A DNA stretch of 64,000 nt from Candidatus Accumulibacter regalis (GCA_000585075.1 JEMY01000034.1:83804-147803); one strand, 5' to 3'; positions 8,081 to 16,886 are shown, counted from the stretch's first letter. Numbers and translations are program-made. The notes: generated from the letters alone by a model not told the origin.

Positions 8081-8103
8081 AACCCCGGCGAAGCGGGGTT
8101 TGG
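8077..8103 (-). terminator. Rho-independent terminator of the CHRD gene
   Basis: AACCCCGGCGAAGCGGGGTT hairpin with an A-rich tract on its left, which is a T-tract on the minus strand. It lies 22 bp after the stop of the PEP-CTERM gene. Confidence 0.75.
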
Positions 8104-8124
8104 TCTGCAGAGTGGTTGTTGCGA

Positions 8125-8709
8125 CTATGCCCTCTTGCGGCGGTTGAATCCGAGTCCGGCTAGCCCAAGACTAAGCAGGGCAAGACTGGCGGGCTCAGGA
8201 ACCTGTGTGAGGAAGCCGCGTATTTCACCCCCTGAGCGGAAAGTTGTATGTATGTTGACATACGCCTCACCAAGGGACATCCCAGCGAATAACGCCGCTT
8301 CTGCTCCCGCCGTCGTCCCGCCATGAGCCGTGATGAAAGCCGGGTTGTACGAAGAAGCCAGGGTCATGTCGAGAAGCACGTCATAGACTCCGGACGTAAC
8401 TCCCAGTGGAAAACCAAAGAAGTTTGGAACAGTTGTGGCCACGCCGACCGTCCCGGGATCTGCCGTACAGCAATGGATGTGGGCAGCAGTCGTCGTCCCG
8501 AGCAAGCCGGAAAACGTGACGTGCACCGCCATGGTCTTGGCCACATCGTCCGTAATGACCGACGCAAATCCAGTTGCGGGCGACGCATTTGGGGGGGCCT
8601 CACTCGCGCCATCCAGGTCGGTCTGGTAGGTGATGATCGTCGCGTGCGCCAGCGGAGCACTGGCAAGCATCGCCCCCGCCATCATGAAAACACATAGTGG
8701 ATGTTTCAT
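8125..8709 (-). CDS. CHRD-domain protein with PEP-CTERM sorting signal
   Basis: 194 residues. Signal peptide (MKHPLCVFMMAGAMLASAPLAHA), then a CHRD domain (LDGASEAPPNASPATGFAS, HVTFSGLLGTTTAAHIHCC, GGEIRGFL), then the C-terminal sorting tag VPEPASLALLSLGLAGLGF followed by NRRKRA. PEP-CTERM proteins are exported, cleaved by exosortase and linked to exopolysaccharide or floc formation in Betaproteobacteria; CHRD function is unknown. It has its own AGGAGG site, a sigma54-like promoter and a terminator. It sits inverted between phage protease and capsid genes, where a host-type exported protein is unexpected: a cargo (moron-like) gene or a later insertion. Confidence 0.9.
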   Translation of the reverse strand: MKHPLCVFMMAGAMLASAPLAHATIITYQTDLDGASEAPPNASPATGFASVITDDVAKTMAVHVTFSGLLGTTTAAHIHCCTADPGTVGVATTVPNFFGFPLGVTSGVYDVLLDMTLASSYNPAFITAHGGTTAGAEAALFAGMSLGEAYVNIHTTFRSGGEIRGFLTQVPEPASLALLSLGLAGLGFNRRKRA

Positions 8710-8800
8710 ACAATGCCTCCTGTTGTTCGTTGGCAGCAGCCTGCGTAAGGAATGCAGCAGCTAAGGACAATCGCCAGATAACCGACCGTAGCCAGTGGAG

Positions 8801-8818
8801 AGCACGAATCGTGCCGGA
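8801..8818 (-). promoter_or_regulatory. Sigma54-like (-24/-12) promoter of the CHRD gene
   Basis: Minus strand CCGGCACGATTCGTGCT. The GG of -24 and GC of -12 have the correct spacing for TGGCACG-N4-TTGC, with two mismatches. It is about 90 bp upstream of the ATG. Several betaproteobacterial PEP-CTERM genes are driven by sigma54 with the PrsK/PrsR two-component system, so the fit is biologically sensible. By eye only. Confidence 0.5.
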
Positions 8819-9060
8819 AAATGAATATGGAATGAAGTCAATCTGTTGGCAGGATTTTTGGATACCCATATTTGGGGTGCTGTAAAAATTACCGACAGGA
8901 TTTCGCACTGGAAGTCCTTCCGGAAGGTGTTGCTACGCCGCTCGTTTCATGCGCGGCGCCCACGACAATGGCCCTGGCCACTATTGACACATTTCCCGAC
9001 GACGCTCCACTGACCCTCTGCCCCCCGCTATAAACCGACCCGCCGCTCGTCCCCCACCCC
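8819..9060. other. Non-coding stretch before the capsid gene
   Basis: No gene is seen. An AT-rich patch at 8820-8890 changes to phage-like GC-rich sequence near 8890-9060. The right-hand boundary of the inverted insertion should lie here. Confidence 0.4.
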
Positions 9061-9083
9061 AACCGCCTCCCGGCGGTTTTTTT
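9061..9083 (+). terminator. Hairpin with T-tract upstream of the capsid gene
   Basis: AACCGCC-tccc-GGCGGTT followed by TTTTT. A perfect 7-bp stem in terminator form. It would stop or attenuate transcription entering from the protease side. Confidence 0.6.
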
Positions 9084-9093
9084 ACGCCCCTCG

Positions 9094-9115
9094 AACCCGC
9101 CTCGTGCGGGTTTTT
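9094..9115 (+). terminator. Second hairpin with T-tract directly upstream of the capsid gene
   Basis: AACCCGC-ctcgt-GCGGGTT followed by TTT, ending 16 bp before the capsid ATG and next to its TGGAGAT ribosome site. It could be a terminator or an mRNA leader hairpin. Confidence 0.5.
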
Positions 9116-9131
9116 GCTTTTGGAGATCCAC

Positions 9132-10433
9132 ATGAGCAAGCAACTGCGCGAGCTTCAGGCTCGCAAGACCAACCTGGTCAAGGAGGCCCGCGGCCTGACC
9201 AACCACGCCGCTTCCGAGAACCGCGATCTGACCGACGACGAAGTCACCGCCTTCGACGCCCTGCGTACCCGCATCGATGCTGCCTCCGCGGCCATCGATC
9301 GCGAAGCTGCCCTGATCGCCGACGAAGCACGCATCGGTGTCGACCACGTCATCGGCCCGATCGTCACCGACAACCGCGAAGCGGACCCCCGGCGCGGCTT
9401 CGGCTCCGTCGGCGAATTCATGCAGGCGGTGTACCAGGCCGACAAACCCGGCCAGTCGATCGACGCCCGCCTGCTGCTGGGCGGCATTGGCGCCGCCGCC
9501 CCGAGCAACTACGGTAACGAGGCCGTCGGCCAGGACGGCGGGTTTCTCGTGCCACCGCAGTTCTCGCAGGAGATCTTCAAGCTCTCCCTCGGCGAGGACT
9601 CGCTCCTGCCCCTCACCGACAACGTCGAGATCAGTGGCAACAGCATGGCGTTTCCGAAGGACGAGACGACGCCCTGAGGCACCAACGGCATCCGCGCCTA
9701 CTGGCAGGGGGAAGCATCCTCGGGCGTCCCCACCAAGCCGGTGCTAGGGCTGGCGACCCTGCGCCTCAAGAAACTGATGGCGCTGGTCCCGACCACCGAC
9801 GAACTGCTCGACGACGCCAACGCCCTGACCAGCTACCTGCCGCAGAAGGTGGCGGTGTCGATTCGCTGGAAAGCCAACGAGTCGATCCTCTTCGGCGCCG
9901 GCAACGGCATCCCGCTCGGCTGCATGAACGGCGGCGCCATCGTCACGGTGGTCAAGGAATCCGGCCAGCCAACGCAGACCCTGGTGCCGCAGAACCTCGC
10001 CAAGATGATCGCCCGCCTGCCGCCGGGCTCGTTTACCAACGCTGTGTGGATCGTCAATAACGACGTCCTGCCCGCACTGTTCACGCTCAGCCTGGGCAAC
10101 TACCCGATCTATTTGCCGATCGGCCAGTCCGCCGGCGGCATCCAGGGCTCGCCCTACGGCACGCTGCTCGGTCGCCCGGTGTTCGTCTCGCAGCATGCCA
10201 ACACCTTCTCGTCGCAGGGCGACGTGCTGCTGGTCGATCTGTCGTACTACCAGACGATCACCAAGGCCGGCGGCATGCAGACCGCGACCTCGATGCATCT
10301 GTACTTCGACGCGGATCTCACCGCGTTTCGCACCACTTTCCGCATGGACGGCCAGTCGAAGATCCAGAACCCGATCGCCCCGGCCAAGGGAGCCAACGCG
10401 CTCTCGCCCTACATCCAGCTCGGCGCGCGCTGA
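9132..10433 (+). pseudogene. HK97-family major capsid protein with internal TGA
   Basis: The real start is ATG 9132 (TGGAGAT upstream). The N-terminal coiled-coil delta domain (MSKQLRELQARKTNLVKEA...) is followed by the capsid core (NEAVGQDGGFLVPPQFSQEI). The frame stops at TGA 9675-9677 after FPKDETTP and resumes in the same frame with GTNGIRAYWQGEASSGVP and the rest of the fold (TTDELLDDANALTSYLPQKV...SGQPTQTLVPQNLAKMI) to 10433. Relatives have Trp at the stop position as I recall them, so TGG>TGA is the likely change. Unless UGA is read through, no full capsid is made. The downstream ORF start at GTG 9741 is not a real start. Confidence 0.85.
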
Positions 10434-10491
10434 GCCCCTGGTGGGGCTGCGATGCCTCGCTTCGCTTTCCGCTTTCTGATCCCCACAGGAG

Positions 10492-10875
10492 ATGTCCATG
10501 TTTCCCAATGCCAAGGGCGGTGTCGGTGACGGGCTGCTGGGCGGCGCTTTCAAGTGGCTTGGCGGCCTGCTGCCGAATGCCGATGGCGGCGTCTACCGCT
10601 CGCCGGATCTCTCGCGCTTCTCCGGGCAGATCGTCTCCAGCCCGCGTCTCTTTGCCTTTGCGGCTGGGGCGGGCGTGATGGGCGAGGCCGGGCCGGAGGC
10701 GATCCTGCCGCTGGCGCGCGGATCCGACGGCAAGCTCGGCGTGCGCGGCGGTAGCGCCAACAACGTCACCGTCAATATCTACGGGATCAACAACGCGAGC
10801 GAAGTGCGTCGCGCCGGTGGCCAGGTCGGGCGTGAAGTGCTTGGCGCCATCGCCCGCGCGCAGCGCTTTGCGTAG
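10492..10875 (+). pseudogene. C-terminal stub of the phage tape-measure protein
   Basis: 127 residues: GGLLPNADGGVYRSPDLSRFSG, GAGVMGEAGPEAILPLARGSDGKLGV and NNVTVNIYGINNASEVR are the usual C-terminal end of siphophage tape-measure proteins, which normally exceed 700 residues. The ATG and AGGAG site at 10480-10494 probably belonged to the gene that once followed the capsid, so a deletion joined that start to the tape-measure 3' end. Head-tail connector, tail tube, tail assembly and most of the tape measure are therefore missing. It cannot specify tail length. Confidence 0.8.
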
Positions 10876-10883
10876 AGAACGTC

Positions 10884-11519
10884 ATGGCTGAATTTCTTGA
10901 CGAGCGCCTACCGGTCGATGTGCGCATGGGGGCCTCCTACGCCGACGATTACGCGGTGGAGATTACCACCACCGCGGGTGGCGCCGAGTATCGGCGGCTG
11001 ATCCACGGCTTTCCGGCGCGGCGCTTCACGATCAACTACACCTTGCTCCGGGACGACCTGGCCGCCCGGGTGCTGGCGCTCTATCACCGCGCTTATGGGA
11101 AGTTCGCCGGTTTCCGCGTGCGCTGCGCCGACGATTTCTCGACCAACGCCCACATCGGCACGCCGACGTCCACCGACTGGGTGCTGCCGAAGATCTGCAG
11201 CGGCGTGTATCAGCTGATCAAGGGCTACGGTAACGGCGCGGCCCCGCTCGCCATCGGCCTGCCGTTCCGCAAGCTGACCAAGCCGGTTTCCGGCACGGTG
11301 GTCGTTTCCAGGAACGACGTGACGCTGAGTTCCGGCGTGTCGGTCGATTACGCCACTGGCCGGGTGACGGTCACCCCGGCGCCCACCACCGAGGTAATCA
11401 AGGGCGGCTGTGAGTTCGACCTGCCGTGTCGCTTCAATTCCTCGATCGAGATTACCGCCTTGAGCAAGTCCATGCGCGATTGCGGTGCGATCGACATCAT
11501 CGAGTTGCTGCAGCCATGA
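10884..11519 (+). CDS. Phage DUF2460 tail-tip protein (GTA gp12-like)
   Basis: 211 residues. MAEFLDERLPVDVRMGASYADD, GGAEYRRLIHGFPARRF, ALYHRAYGKFAGFRVRCADDF and GCEFDLPCRF are typical of DUF2460 (TIGR02217), the RcGTA g12 family that forms the distal tail protein. The stop overlaps the ATG of the next gene (ATGA). Belongs to the conserved four-gene tail-tip module. Confidence 0.88.
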   Translation: MAEFLDERLPVDVRMGASYADDYAVEITTTAGGAEYRRLIHGFPARRFTINYTLLRDDLAARVLALYHRAYGKFAGFRVRCADDFSTNAHIGTPTSTDWVLPKICSGVYQLIKGYGNGAAPLAIGLPFRKLTKPVSGTVVVSRNDVTLSSGVSVDYATGRVTVTPAPTTEVIKGGCEFDLPCRFNSSIEITALSKSMRDCGAIDIIELLQP

Positions 11520-12364
11520 AATCCGTCGTTGCTGATTACCGCTACCGCACCCAGTGCCTGCGCATCGTTCCGGTCACGGGTAGCCCGATCTATCTGACCG
11601 ACCATCCTCGCGATCTGGTGATGAGCGGGCACACTTACCTGTCGACGGCCGGCTACCAGTTCACCGGCCAGTCGGCGACCGCCGGCTTCTCGCCGGCGTC
11701 GGTCGACATCGAGGGCATTGCCGGAGCCTCCGGGCTGTCGCGCGCGGCCGTCGGCAGCGGCCTGTTCGACGGCGCGCGCTGCTACGTCTTCGCAACCTCC
11801 TGGGCAGCGCCGGTCGAGGACCAGGAACCCGTCGTCGCTGGCATCTTCGGCAAGGCGACCCTGCTCGATCACCGCTTCCAGATCGGCGGCGTGTCGTTGA
11901 TCGACGCGCTCAATCAGAGCGTCGGGCAGACCTATGGCGCGCAGTGCCCGAAGCTGTTCTGTGGGACCGAATACGCCGGCTGTGGCGTATCGCTGGCAGC
12001 CAACACCGTAACCGGTACCTTGACCAGCGTGACCAGTGCGTCGGTGTTCACTTCGGCTGCGCGAACGGAAGCAGACGACACCTTCGGCGCGGGCACGATC
12101 CAATTCACCAGTGAGCCGAATGCCGGGCTGAAGGGGCTGGAGATCAAGAGTTTCGCGGGTGGGGTGATCACCACCTTCGAGCCGTTCTACTACCTGCCGG
12201 TGGCCGGCAACGCCTACAGCATGGTGCGCGGCTGCCGCAAGCGCCTGGCCGATTGCCAGGTCCGCTGGAACGGCTCCGGCATTGTCTCGAACGTGGCGAA
12301 CTTCGGCGGCTTTCCGTGGATTCCCACCGGCAGCACCTATGCACAGGTCGGACAGGGCGGCTGA
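11516..12364 (+). CDS. Phage DUF2163 tail-tip hub protein (GTA gp13-like)
   Basis: 282 residues from ATG 11516; the ORF-track start (11426) lies within the preceding gene. YRTQCLRIVPVTGSPIYLTDH, VDIEGIAGASG and the cysteine-rich core KLFCGTEYAGCGVS...RGCRKRLADC fit DUF2163 / TIGR02218 (RcGTA g13). In RcGTA the cysteine-bearing hub protein coordinates a metal cluster at the tail tip. Tightly coupled to both neighbours by 4- and 3-bp overlaps. Confidence 0.87.
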   Translation: MKSVVADYRYRTQCLRIVPVTGSPIYLTDHPRDLVMSGHTYLSTAGYQFTGQSATAGFSPASVDIEGIAGASGLSRAAVGSGLFDGARCYVFATSWAAPVEDQEPVVAGIFGKATLLDHRFQIGGVSLIDALNQSVGQTYGAQCPKLFCGTEYAGCGVSLAANTVTGTLTSVTSASVFTSAARTEADDTFGAGTIQFTSEPNAGLKGLEIKSFAGGVITTFEPFYYLPVAGNAYSMVRGCRKRLADCQVRWNGSGIVSNVANFGGFPWIPTGSTYAQVGQGG

Positions 12365-12780
12365 TGACGGCCGACGACATTCTCGCTGCCGCGCGGCAGT
12401 GCCTCGGCACGCCGTTTCGCCACCAGGGGCGGCTGCTCGGTTCTGGTCTGGACTGTGCCGGAGTGGCGATCCACGTCGCACGCCAGATCGGCGTCGGGCA
12501 TCTCGACGTTTCCGGTTACGGGCGCACGCCGGCCAGCGGCCAGTTGGAGCACTCGCTCGATAGCCAGCCATGTCTGGAGCGCGTCGCAATGGTCGACGAC
12601 CGGCTTCCCGGTGATCTGCTCTTGATGCGCTTTGCGGGCGACCCGCAGCATCTCGCGATTACCGCCGGCGACACCCTCATCCACGCCTACGAATCGGTAG
12701 GCCAGTGCTGCGAGCACCGGCTGTCGAGACTGTGGGCGGCGCGCATCGTGCAGGTCTATCGCTTCCGGGGGATCGAATGA
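12364..12780 (+). CDS. Phage NlpC/P60 peptidase (GTA gp14-like)
   Basis: 138 residues from ATG 12364. Catalytic Cys in GSGLDCAGVAIHVARQIG and His in DPQHLAITAGDTLIHAY; matches TIGR02219 (RcGTA g14, similar to lambda K). A tail-associated peptidoglycan peptidase for DNA entry. The ORF-track version from 12253 is extended into the previous gene. Active-site residues are present, so the enzyme may still be functional. Confidence 0.88.
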   Translation: MTADDILAAARQCLGTPFRHQGRLLGSGLDCAGVAIHVARQIGVGHLDVSGYGRTPASGQLEHSLDSQPCLERVAMVDDRLPGDLLLMRFAGDPQHLAITAGDTLIHAYESVGQCCEHRLSRLWAARIVQVYRFRGIE

Positions 12781-15700
12781 GCAGCGGCGGGCAGGTGGTT
12801 GGCGGACTCGTCGGGGCGGTGGCCGGCTTCTTCCTCGCCGGCGGCAGCCCAAGCGGCGCGCTGTACGGTGCGCAAATCGGAATGACGCTCGGCGGCTACC
12901 TCGATCCGCCCAAAGGGCCGACCGTCAATGGCCCGCGGCTCAACGACCTGTCAGTCCAGACCAGCACCTACGGTGCGGTCATCCCGCGCGTCTACGGCAC
13001 GGTGACGGTCAACGGCAACGTTTTCTGGCTGGAGAACAACCGGCTGAAGGAAACGGTCACCCGCAAGAAGTCCGGTGGCAAGGGCGGCGGAGGCAAGACG
13101 ACCACGCGCACCTACACCTACTCGGCGACCTTTGCTGTCGGCCTGTGCCAGGGGCCGATCGTCGGCGTGCGCCGCATCTGGGTCGGACCGGATCTGATCT
13201 ACGACGCGGGATCTTCGGACCCCGATACGCTCGCGGCGAGCAACGCGGCGGCCAGCGGTTTCCAGGTCTACCTCGGCACCGACAACCAGGCGGCGGATGC
13301 GCGCATGCAGGCGACGCTCGGTGTGGCCAATACGCCGGCCTGGCGCGGGCTCGCCTACCTCGTGTTCTACGACCTGGCTTTGGAGCGCTACGCCAACAGT
13401 CTGGCCGGTGCGCAGGTCAAGGTCGAGTTGGTCGAGCAAGGCGTGGTCGGCGGGCCTGCCGACGTGAGCTTCTTTTCTCTGCCGAGTTTGACGTCGCACT
13501 CGGGGCCCTTGTGGGATGGGGTTGATTGGTACGGCGTGATCTTGCTCAACACCTCAACCGCGAGGATGGTGACATCGCCGGACATGGTGTCGTGGACTCA
13601 AATCGCCACCATGCCCGCGCGGTCATGGTCCCGGATTCTCTATCACCAGGGGGTGTACATCGCCAGCGCGCCGACGACACCTTCGTTCTCTGGCGCAGGC
13701 GTCGCCACCTCAAGCGACAAGGTGAACTGGGTGGTTCGCTGGAGTGGGTCATTCGGCCGCTGGACTTTGAAATGGATCGTTCCTGGCAACGGCGGCGTTT
13801 TATTCATTGAGGGTCAACAAGGAACGGATGGCAACAGCGCTGCTGGAACACGTTCAGTCCTTCTGGATGTCAATTTCGCGCTCGTGAACTACGGCTGGAT
13901 TGTTCCGAACTTCGATTGTGCCAATTCGCAACCGTGCCATAACGGCGCGGTATTCATCGTCGGAGGGAATGTGGGGGCCGTGCCGCGGCTCTTCATATCC
14001 ACCACAGGCGTGGGTACTTGGTCGGAACAAGCCGTCCCGGCTGGCGTTTCCCACATCTACGGGATCTGTGCCTTCGGATCATCGTCGTTGCTGATGGCGG
14101 CATTTGAGCAGAGCACCAATACGGGCAAAGTGGCCGTATCGACCGACTCGGGTGTCAGCTGGAGTGCATGGGTCAATCTGCCGCCTTGTCTCGGGGTGGG
14201 CGGATGGCGAAATCCGAACTGGAACGGCGCTGAATTCTTCCTCTGCGAACACGGCACCTCGCAATGGGCGACGAGCCCGGACGGCGTGAACTGGGAGGCG
14301 CACACGACAACCGTCGGCCTGCCGACCCACCGGCCGGACTCGTTCCAGAAAGGCTGGAACGGGTCGGCCTGGGGCTCCTTCAGCCACGAAGTCGGTGGGG
14401 CATTTCTGTTCACCTCGGCGACCAGCGGCATCACGCCGACCGATACGTCGTTGGGCGCCATCGTTTCCGCCGAGTGTCTGAAATCGGCCCTGCTGAGCAG
14501 CAGCGACATCGATGTTGCGTCGCTGACTCAATCGGTGCGCGGTTACCGCGTGGGCAGCATCGGCGCGATCCGGGCGGCGCTTGAACCGCTGCAGGCGGCC
14601 TGGCCGTTCGACGTGGTTCAGCACGGGTATGTGATCCGCTTTGTTGCCCGCGGAGGGGCGCCGGTCGTCACGATTCCCGCGGCGGACCTGGACGCGCGGG
14701 GCGCAGGCGACGAGCCGGGGGTGCAGATCACGACCAGTCGGGAGATGGATTCGCAGCTTCCGCGCCGGGTCACGGTGCAGCATCTGGATTACGACCGGGA
14801 GTACAACGCCGGCACGCAGTACGCAGAACGTCTCAATACGGCGGCGATCAACGCCCTGGTGGTGGATCTGCCGATCGTGCTGACGGCGACCGAGGCGGCC
14901 GGCAAGGCGGAAGTGCTGCTCTACCTGTACTGGCTGGAACGTTACGACGTTTCCGTCACCCTGCCACCGACGTACAACCCACTCGAACCGGGCGACGTGG
15001 TGACGCTGGTCACGCCCGAGGGTGACGTCAGCCTGCGCCTGACGGCGATCCATTACACCAGCGACGCGCGGATTGAGTGCCAGGCGAAATACGCCCGCGC
15101 GGCGATCTACACGCCGACTGCGGTCGGGGCCTCGCCGGCGGTCATCGGGACGACGACGGTCACGCCGATTGGCGCCTCGGTGTATGTGCTGATGGACGTG
15201 CCGATGATCAGCGCGGCACAGTCCGGCCCGTCGTTCCTGGTGGCGATGACCGGCACACTGGCGGGGTGGCGAGGCGGCGTGCTGATGCAGTCGACCGATG
15301 CCGGCAGCACCTGGACGACTCTGCAGGACTTCGGGCCACCGGGCTCGGCGCTGGGGATCTGCACGAATAGCATCGGCGAGGTCGAGCCGCGGATGATCGA
15401 CAACGCCAGCCTGCTTAATGTGACCTTGACGCAAGGCGCGCTCGACAGCGTGACACAACTCGCCCTGCTCGGCGGCGCGAACCACTTCGCGTACGGGGCG
15501 GACGGGCGCTGGGAGATCATCGCGGCGCAGACTTGTACGCTGGTGAGCGGCACGAGCTATGTGCTGCAGAACCTGCTGCGCGGGCGGTTCGGCAGCGAAT
15601 GGGCGATGGGGCTGCACGCGGTCGGTGATGCGCTGGTGCTGCTCGACACCGCCGATGTCGCAGCGATCGCGACGAGCTCCGGGGCGATCGGCCTGTCGTA

Positions 15701-16121
15701 CCTGTATCGCGGCGTGACCGTCGATCGGGACATCAGCACCGACGCCAACCGGGCCTTTGCGTACCAGGGGATCAATCTCAAGCCGCTGTCGCCGATCGCG
15801 CTGACCGGAAACCGGGACCATTCGAGCAATGATTGGTCGTTGTCCTGGATTCGGCGCACGCGCGACGGCGGCGAGTGGCGGGACCACGTCGATGCGTCGC
15901 TCGCCGAGGCATCCGAGTCGTATGCCATCGACGTTTACGCCGACGGCAGCTATGCGACGGTCAAGCGGACGATCACGGCGAGCGCTCCGTCCTGCGTCTA
16001 CACCAGCATCGACCAGGTCAGCGACTTCGGCGCCAACCAGGCGACGCTGTATCTCAAGCTCACTCAGATCTCGGCCACCGTTGGTCGGGGATATCCGCTC
16101 ACCACGTCCATCACGAGGTAG
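12777..16121 (+). CDS. Phage host-specificity (tail tip J / GTA gp15-like) protein with Asp-box insertion
   Basis: 1114 residues from ATG 12777. Residues 1-230: glycine-rich N-terminus then RLNDLSVQTSTYGAVIPRVYG and AQVKVELVEQG, standard for the family. Residues ~230-550 are an insertion with repeated S-x-D-x-x-x-W signatures (TSPDMVSWT, TSSDKVNWV, STDSGVSWS, TSPDGVNWE), i.e. Asp-box repeats of sialidase-type beta-propellers. The family sequence resumes at VRGYRVGSIGAIRAALEPLQ and continues through a phage-tail_3-like domain to SYATVKRTI. It contacts the host receptor. The inserted propeller may bind glycan; sialidase activity is not implied, since no catalytic set was identified. Confidence 0.87.
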   Translation: MSSGGQVVGGLVGAVAGFFLAGGSPSGALYGAQIGMTLGGYLDPPKGPTVNGPRLNDLSVQTSTYGAVIPRVYGTVTVNGNVFWLENNRLKETVTRKKSGGKGGGGKTTTRTYTYSATFAVGLCQGPIVGVRRIWVGPDLIYDAGSSDPDTLAASNAAASGFQVYLGTDNQAADARMQATLGVANTPAWRGLAYLVFYDLALERYANSLAGAQVKVELVEQGVVGGPADVSFFSLPSLTSHSGPLWDGVDWYGVILLNTSTARMVTSPDMVSWTQIATMPARSWSRILYHQGVYIASAPTTPSFSGAGVATSSDKVNWVVRWSGSFGRWTLKWIVPGNGGVLFIEGQQGTDGNSAAGTRSVLLDVNFALVNYGWIVPNFDCANSQPCHNGAVFIVGGNVGAVPRLFISTTGVGTWSEQAVPAGVSHIYGICAFGSSSLLMAAFEQSTNTGKVAVSTDSGVSWSAWVNLPPCLGVGGWRNPNWNGAEFFLCEHGTSQWATSPDGVNWEAHTTTVGLPTHRPDSFQKGWNGSAWGSFSHEVGGAFLFTSATSGITPTDTSLGAIVSAECLKSALLSSSDIDVASLTQSVRGYRVGSIGAIRAALEPLQAAWPFDVVQHGYVIRFVARGGAPVVTIPAADLDARGAGDEPGVQITTSREMDSQLPRRVTVQHLDYDREYNAGTQYAERLNTAAINALVVDLPIVLTATEAAGKAEVLLYLYWLERYDVSVTLPPTYNPLEPGDVVTLVTPEGDVSLRLTAIHYTSDARIECQAKYARAAIYTPTAVGASPAVIGTTTVTPIGASVYVLMDVPMISAAQSGPSFLVAMTGTLAGWRGGVLMQSTDAGSTWTTLQDFGPPGSALGICTNSIGEVEPRMIDNASLLNVTLTQGALDSVTQLALLGGANHFAYGADGRWEIIAAQTCTLVSGTSYVLQNLLRGRFGSEWAMGLHAVGDALVLLDTADVAAIATSSGAIGLSYLYRGVTVDRDISTDANRAFAYQGINLKPLSPIALTGNRDHSSNDWSLSWIRRTRDGGEWRDHVDASLAEASESYAIDVYADGSYATVKRTITASAPSCVYTSIDQVSDFGANQATLYLKLTQISATVGRGYPLTTSITR

Positions 16122-16124
16122 ACC

Positions 16125-16781
16125 ATGGCCAGCAGCACCACCCATCTGGATCTCATCGCGCAATCGCAGTCCTCCAAGGAAGTGACGGCCAACGCGCTGT
16201 TCGATGCCGGCAGCCCGGCGACTCTGTTCGGGCGGCGCGCCAGCTTGTGCTCCGGCCTCAACTGGTTCTACTACGGCGGCGTCATGATGGTCGATGGCGT
16301 GCTGACCGCGATTGCCAACAACACGGCGGCGCTGGTACTTTCGCCGAGCACGACGAATTACATCGAGGCGACGCGCGCGGGCGTGGTGTCGAGGAATACC
16401 GTGGGCTTCACCGGCGGATCGATTCCGCTCTACACCGCCGTCACCGGCACCGCCACGGTCACGAGCGACACCGATCAGCGCGCGTGGGTCGCGCCGGCGT
16501 ACCTGCCCGGCAGGGCGAGTGTCGCGGTGACAGCGGCTGACGTAACGCTGACGGCAGCGGACGCGCGATGTCGCTACCTGACCACTACCGGCGTGCTCAC
16601 GGGCAACCGCAGCGTGATCGTTCCGGATAGCTGGGAGGGCATCGTCTACTGCAGCAACAGCGGTGCGTTTGCGATGACGTTCAAGACAGCAGCGGGAAGC
16701 GGCGTGGTGGTGGCGCAGGGAAAACGTGCGCTGCTGCTGGCCGATGGGACCAATGTCGTTCGCGTGACGCCGGATACATAA
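16125..16781 (+). CDS. Phage minor structural protein (DUF2793-like)
   Basis: 218 residues beginning MASSTTHLDLIAQSQSSKEV, a start typical of proteins encoded after the tail tip in GTA-like siphophages. The rest is Thr/Ala-rich and beta-strand-rich (GNRSVIVPDSWEGIVYCSNS, GKRALLLADGTNVVRV), suggesting a fibre or tail decoration. Three bases after the tail-tip stop, so co-transcribed. Function otherwise unknown. Confidence 0.7.
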   Translation: MASSTTHLDLIAQSQSSKEVTANALFDAGSPATLFGRRASLCSGLNWFYYGGVMMVDGVLTAIANNTAALVLSPSTTNYIEATRAGVVSRNTVGFTGGSIPLYTAVTGTATVTSDTDQRAWVAPAYLPGRASVAVTAADVTLTAADARCRYLTTTGVLTGNRSVIVPDSWEGIVYCSNSGAFAMTFKTAAGSGVVVAQGKRALLLADGTNVVRVTPDT

Positions 16782-16850
16782 TTTTCGTCGCGCCGGTCGA
16801 TACCGGCCATGCACGATGCACCACCTTGAATACACCCCGTTTCATCACCC

Positions 16851-16886
16851 GACCGCCGAAGGCTAACGCCTTTGGCGGTCTTCTTT
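16851..16886 (+). terminator. Terminator-like hairpin after the tail module
   Basis: GACCGCCgaAGGCtaacGCCTttGGCGGTC followed by TTCTTT. A long stem, well placed between the structural operon and the holin-like gene. It may be suppressed by antitermination in an active phage. Confidence 0.65.

Noticed and set aside
14079-16835. 918-residue minus-strand ORF
   Set aside because: Antisense to the tail host-specificity gene; Arg/Asp/His-rich composition typical of GC-rich shadow frames, no motif.
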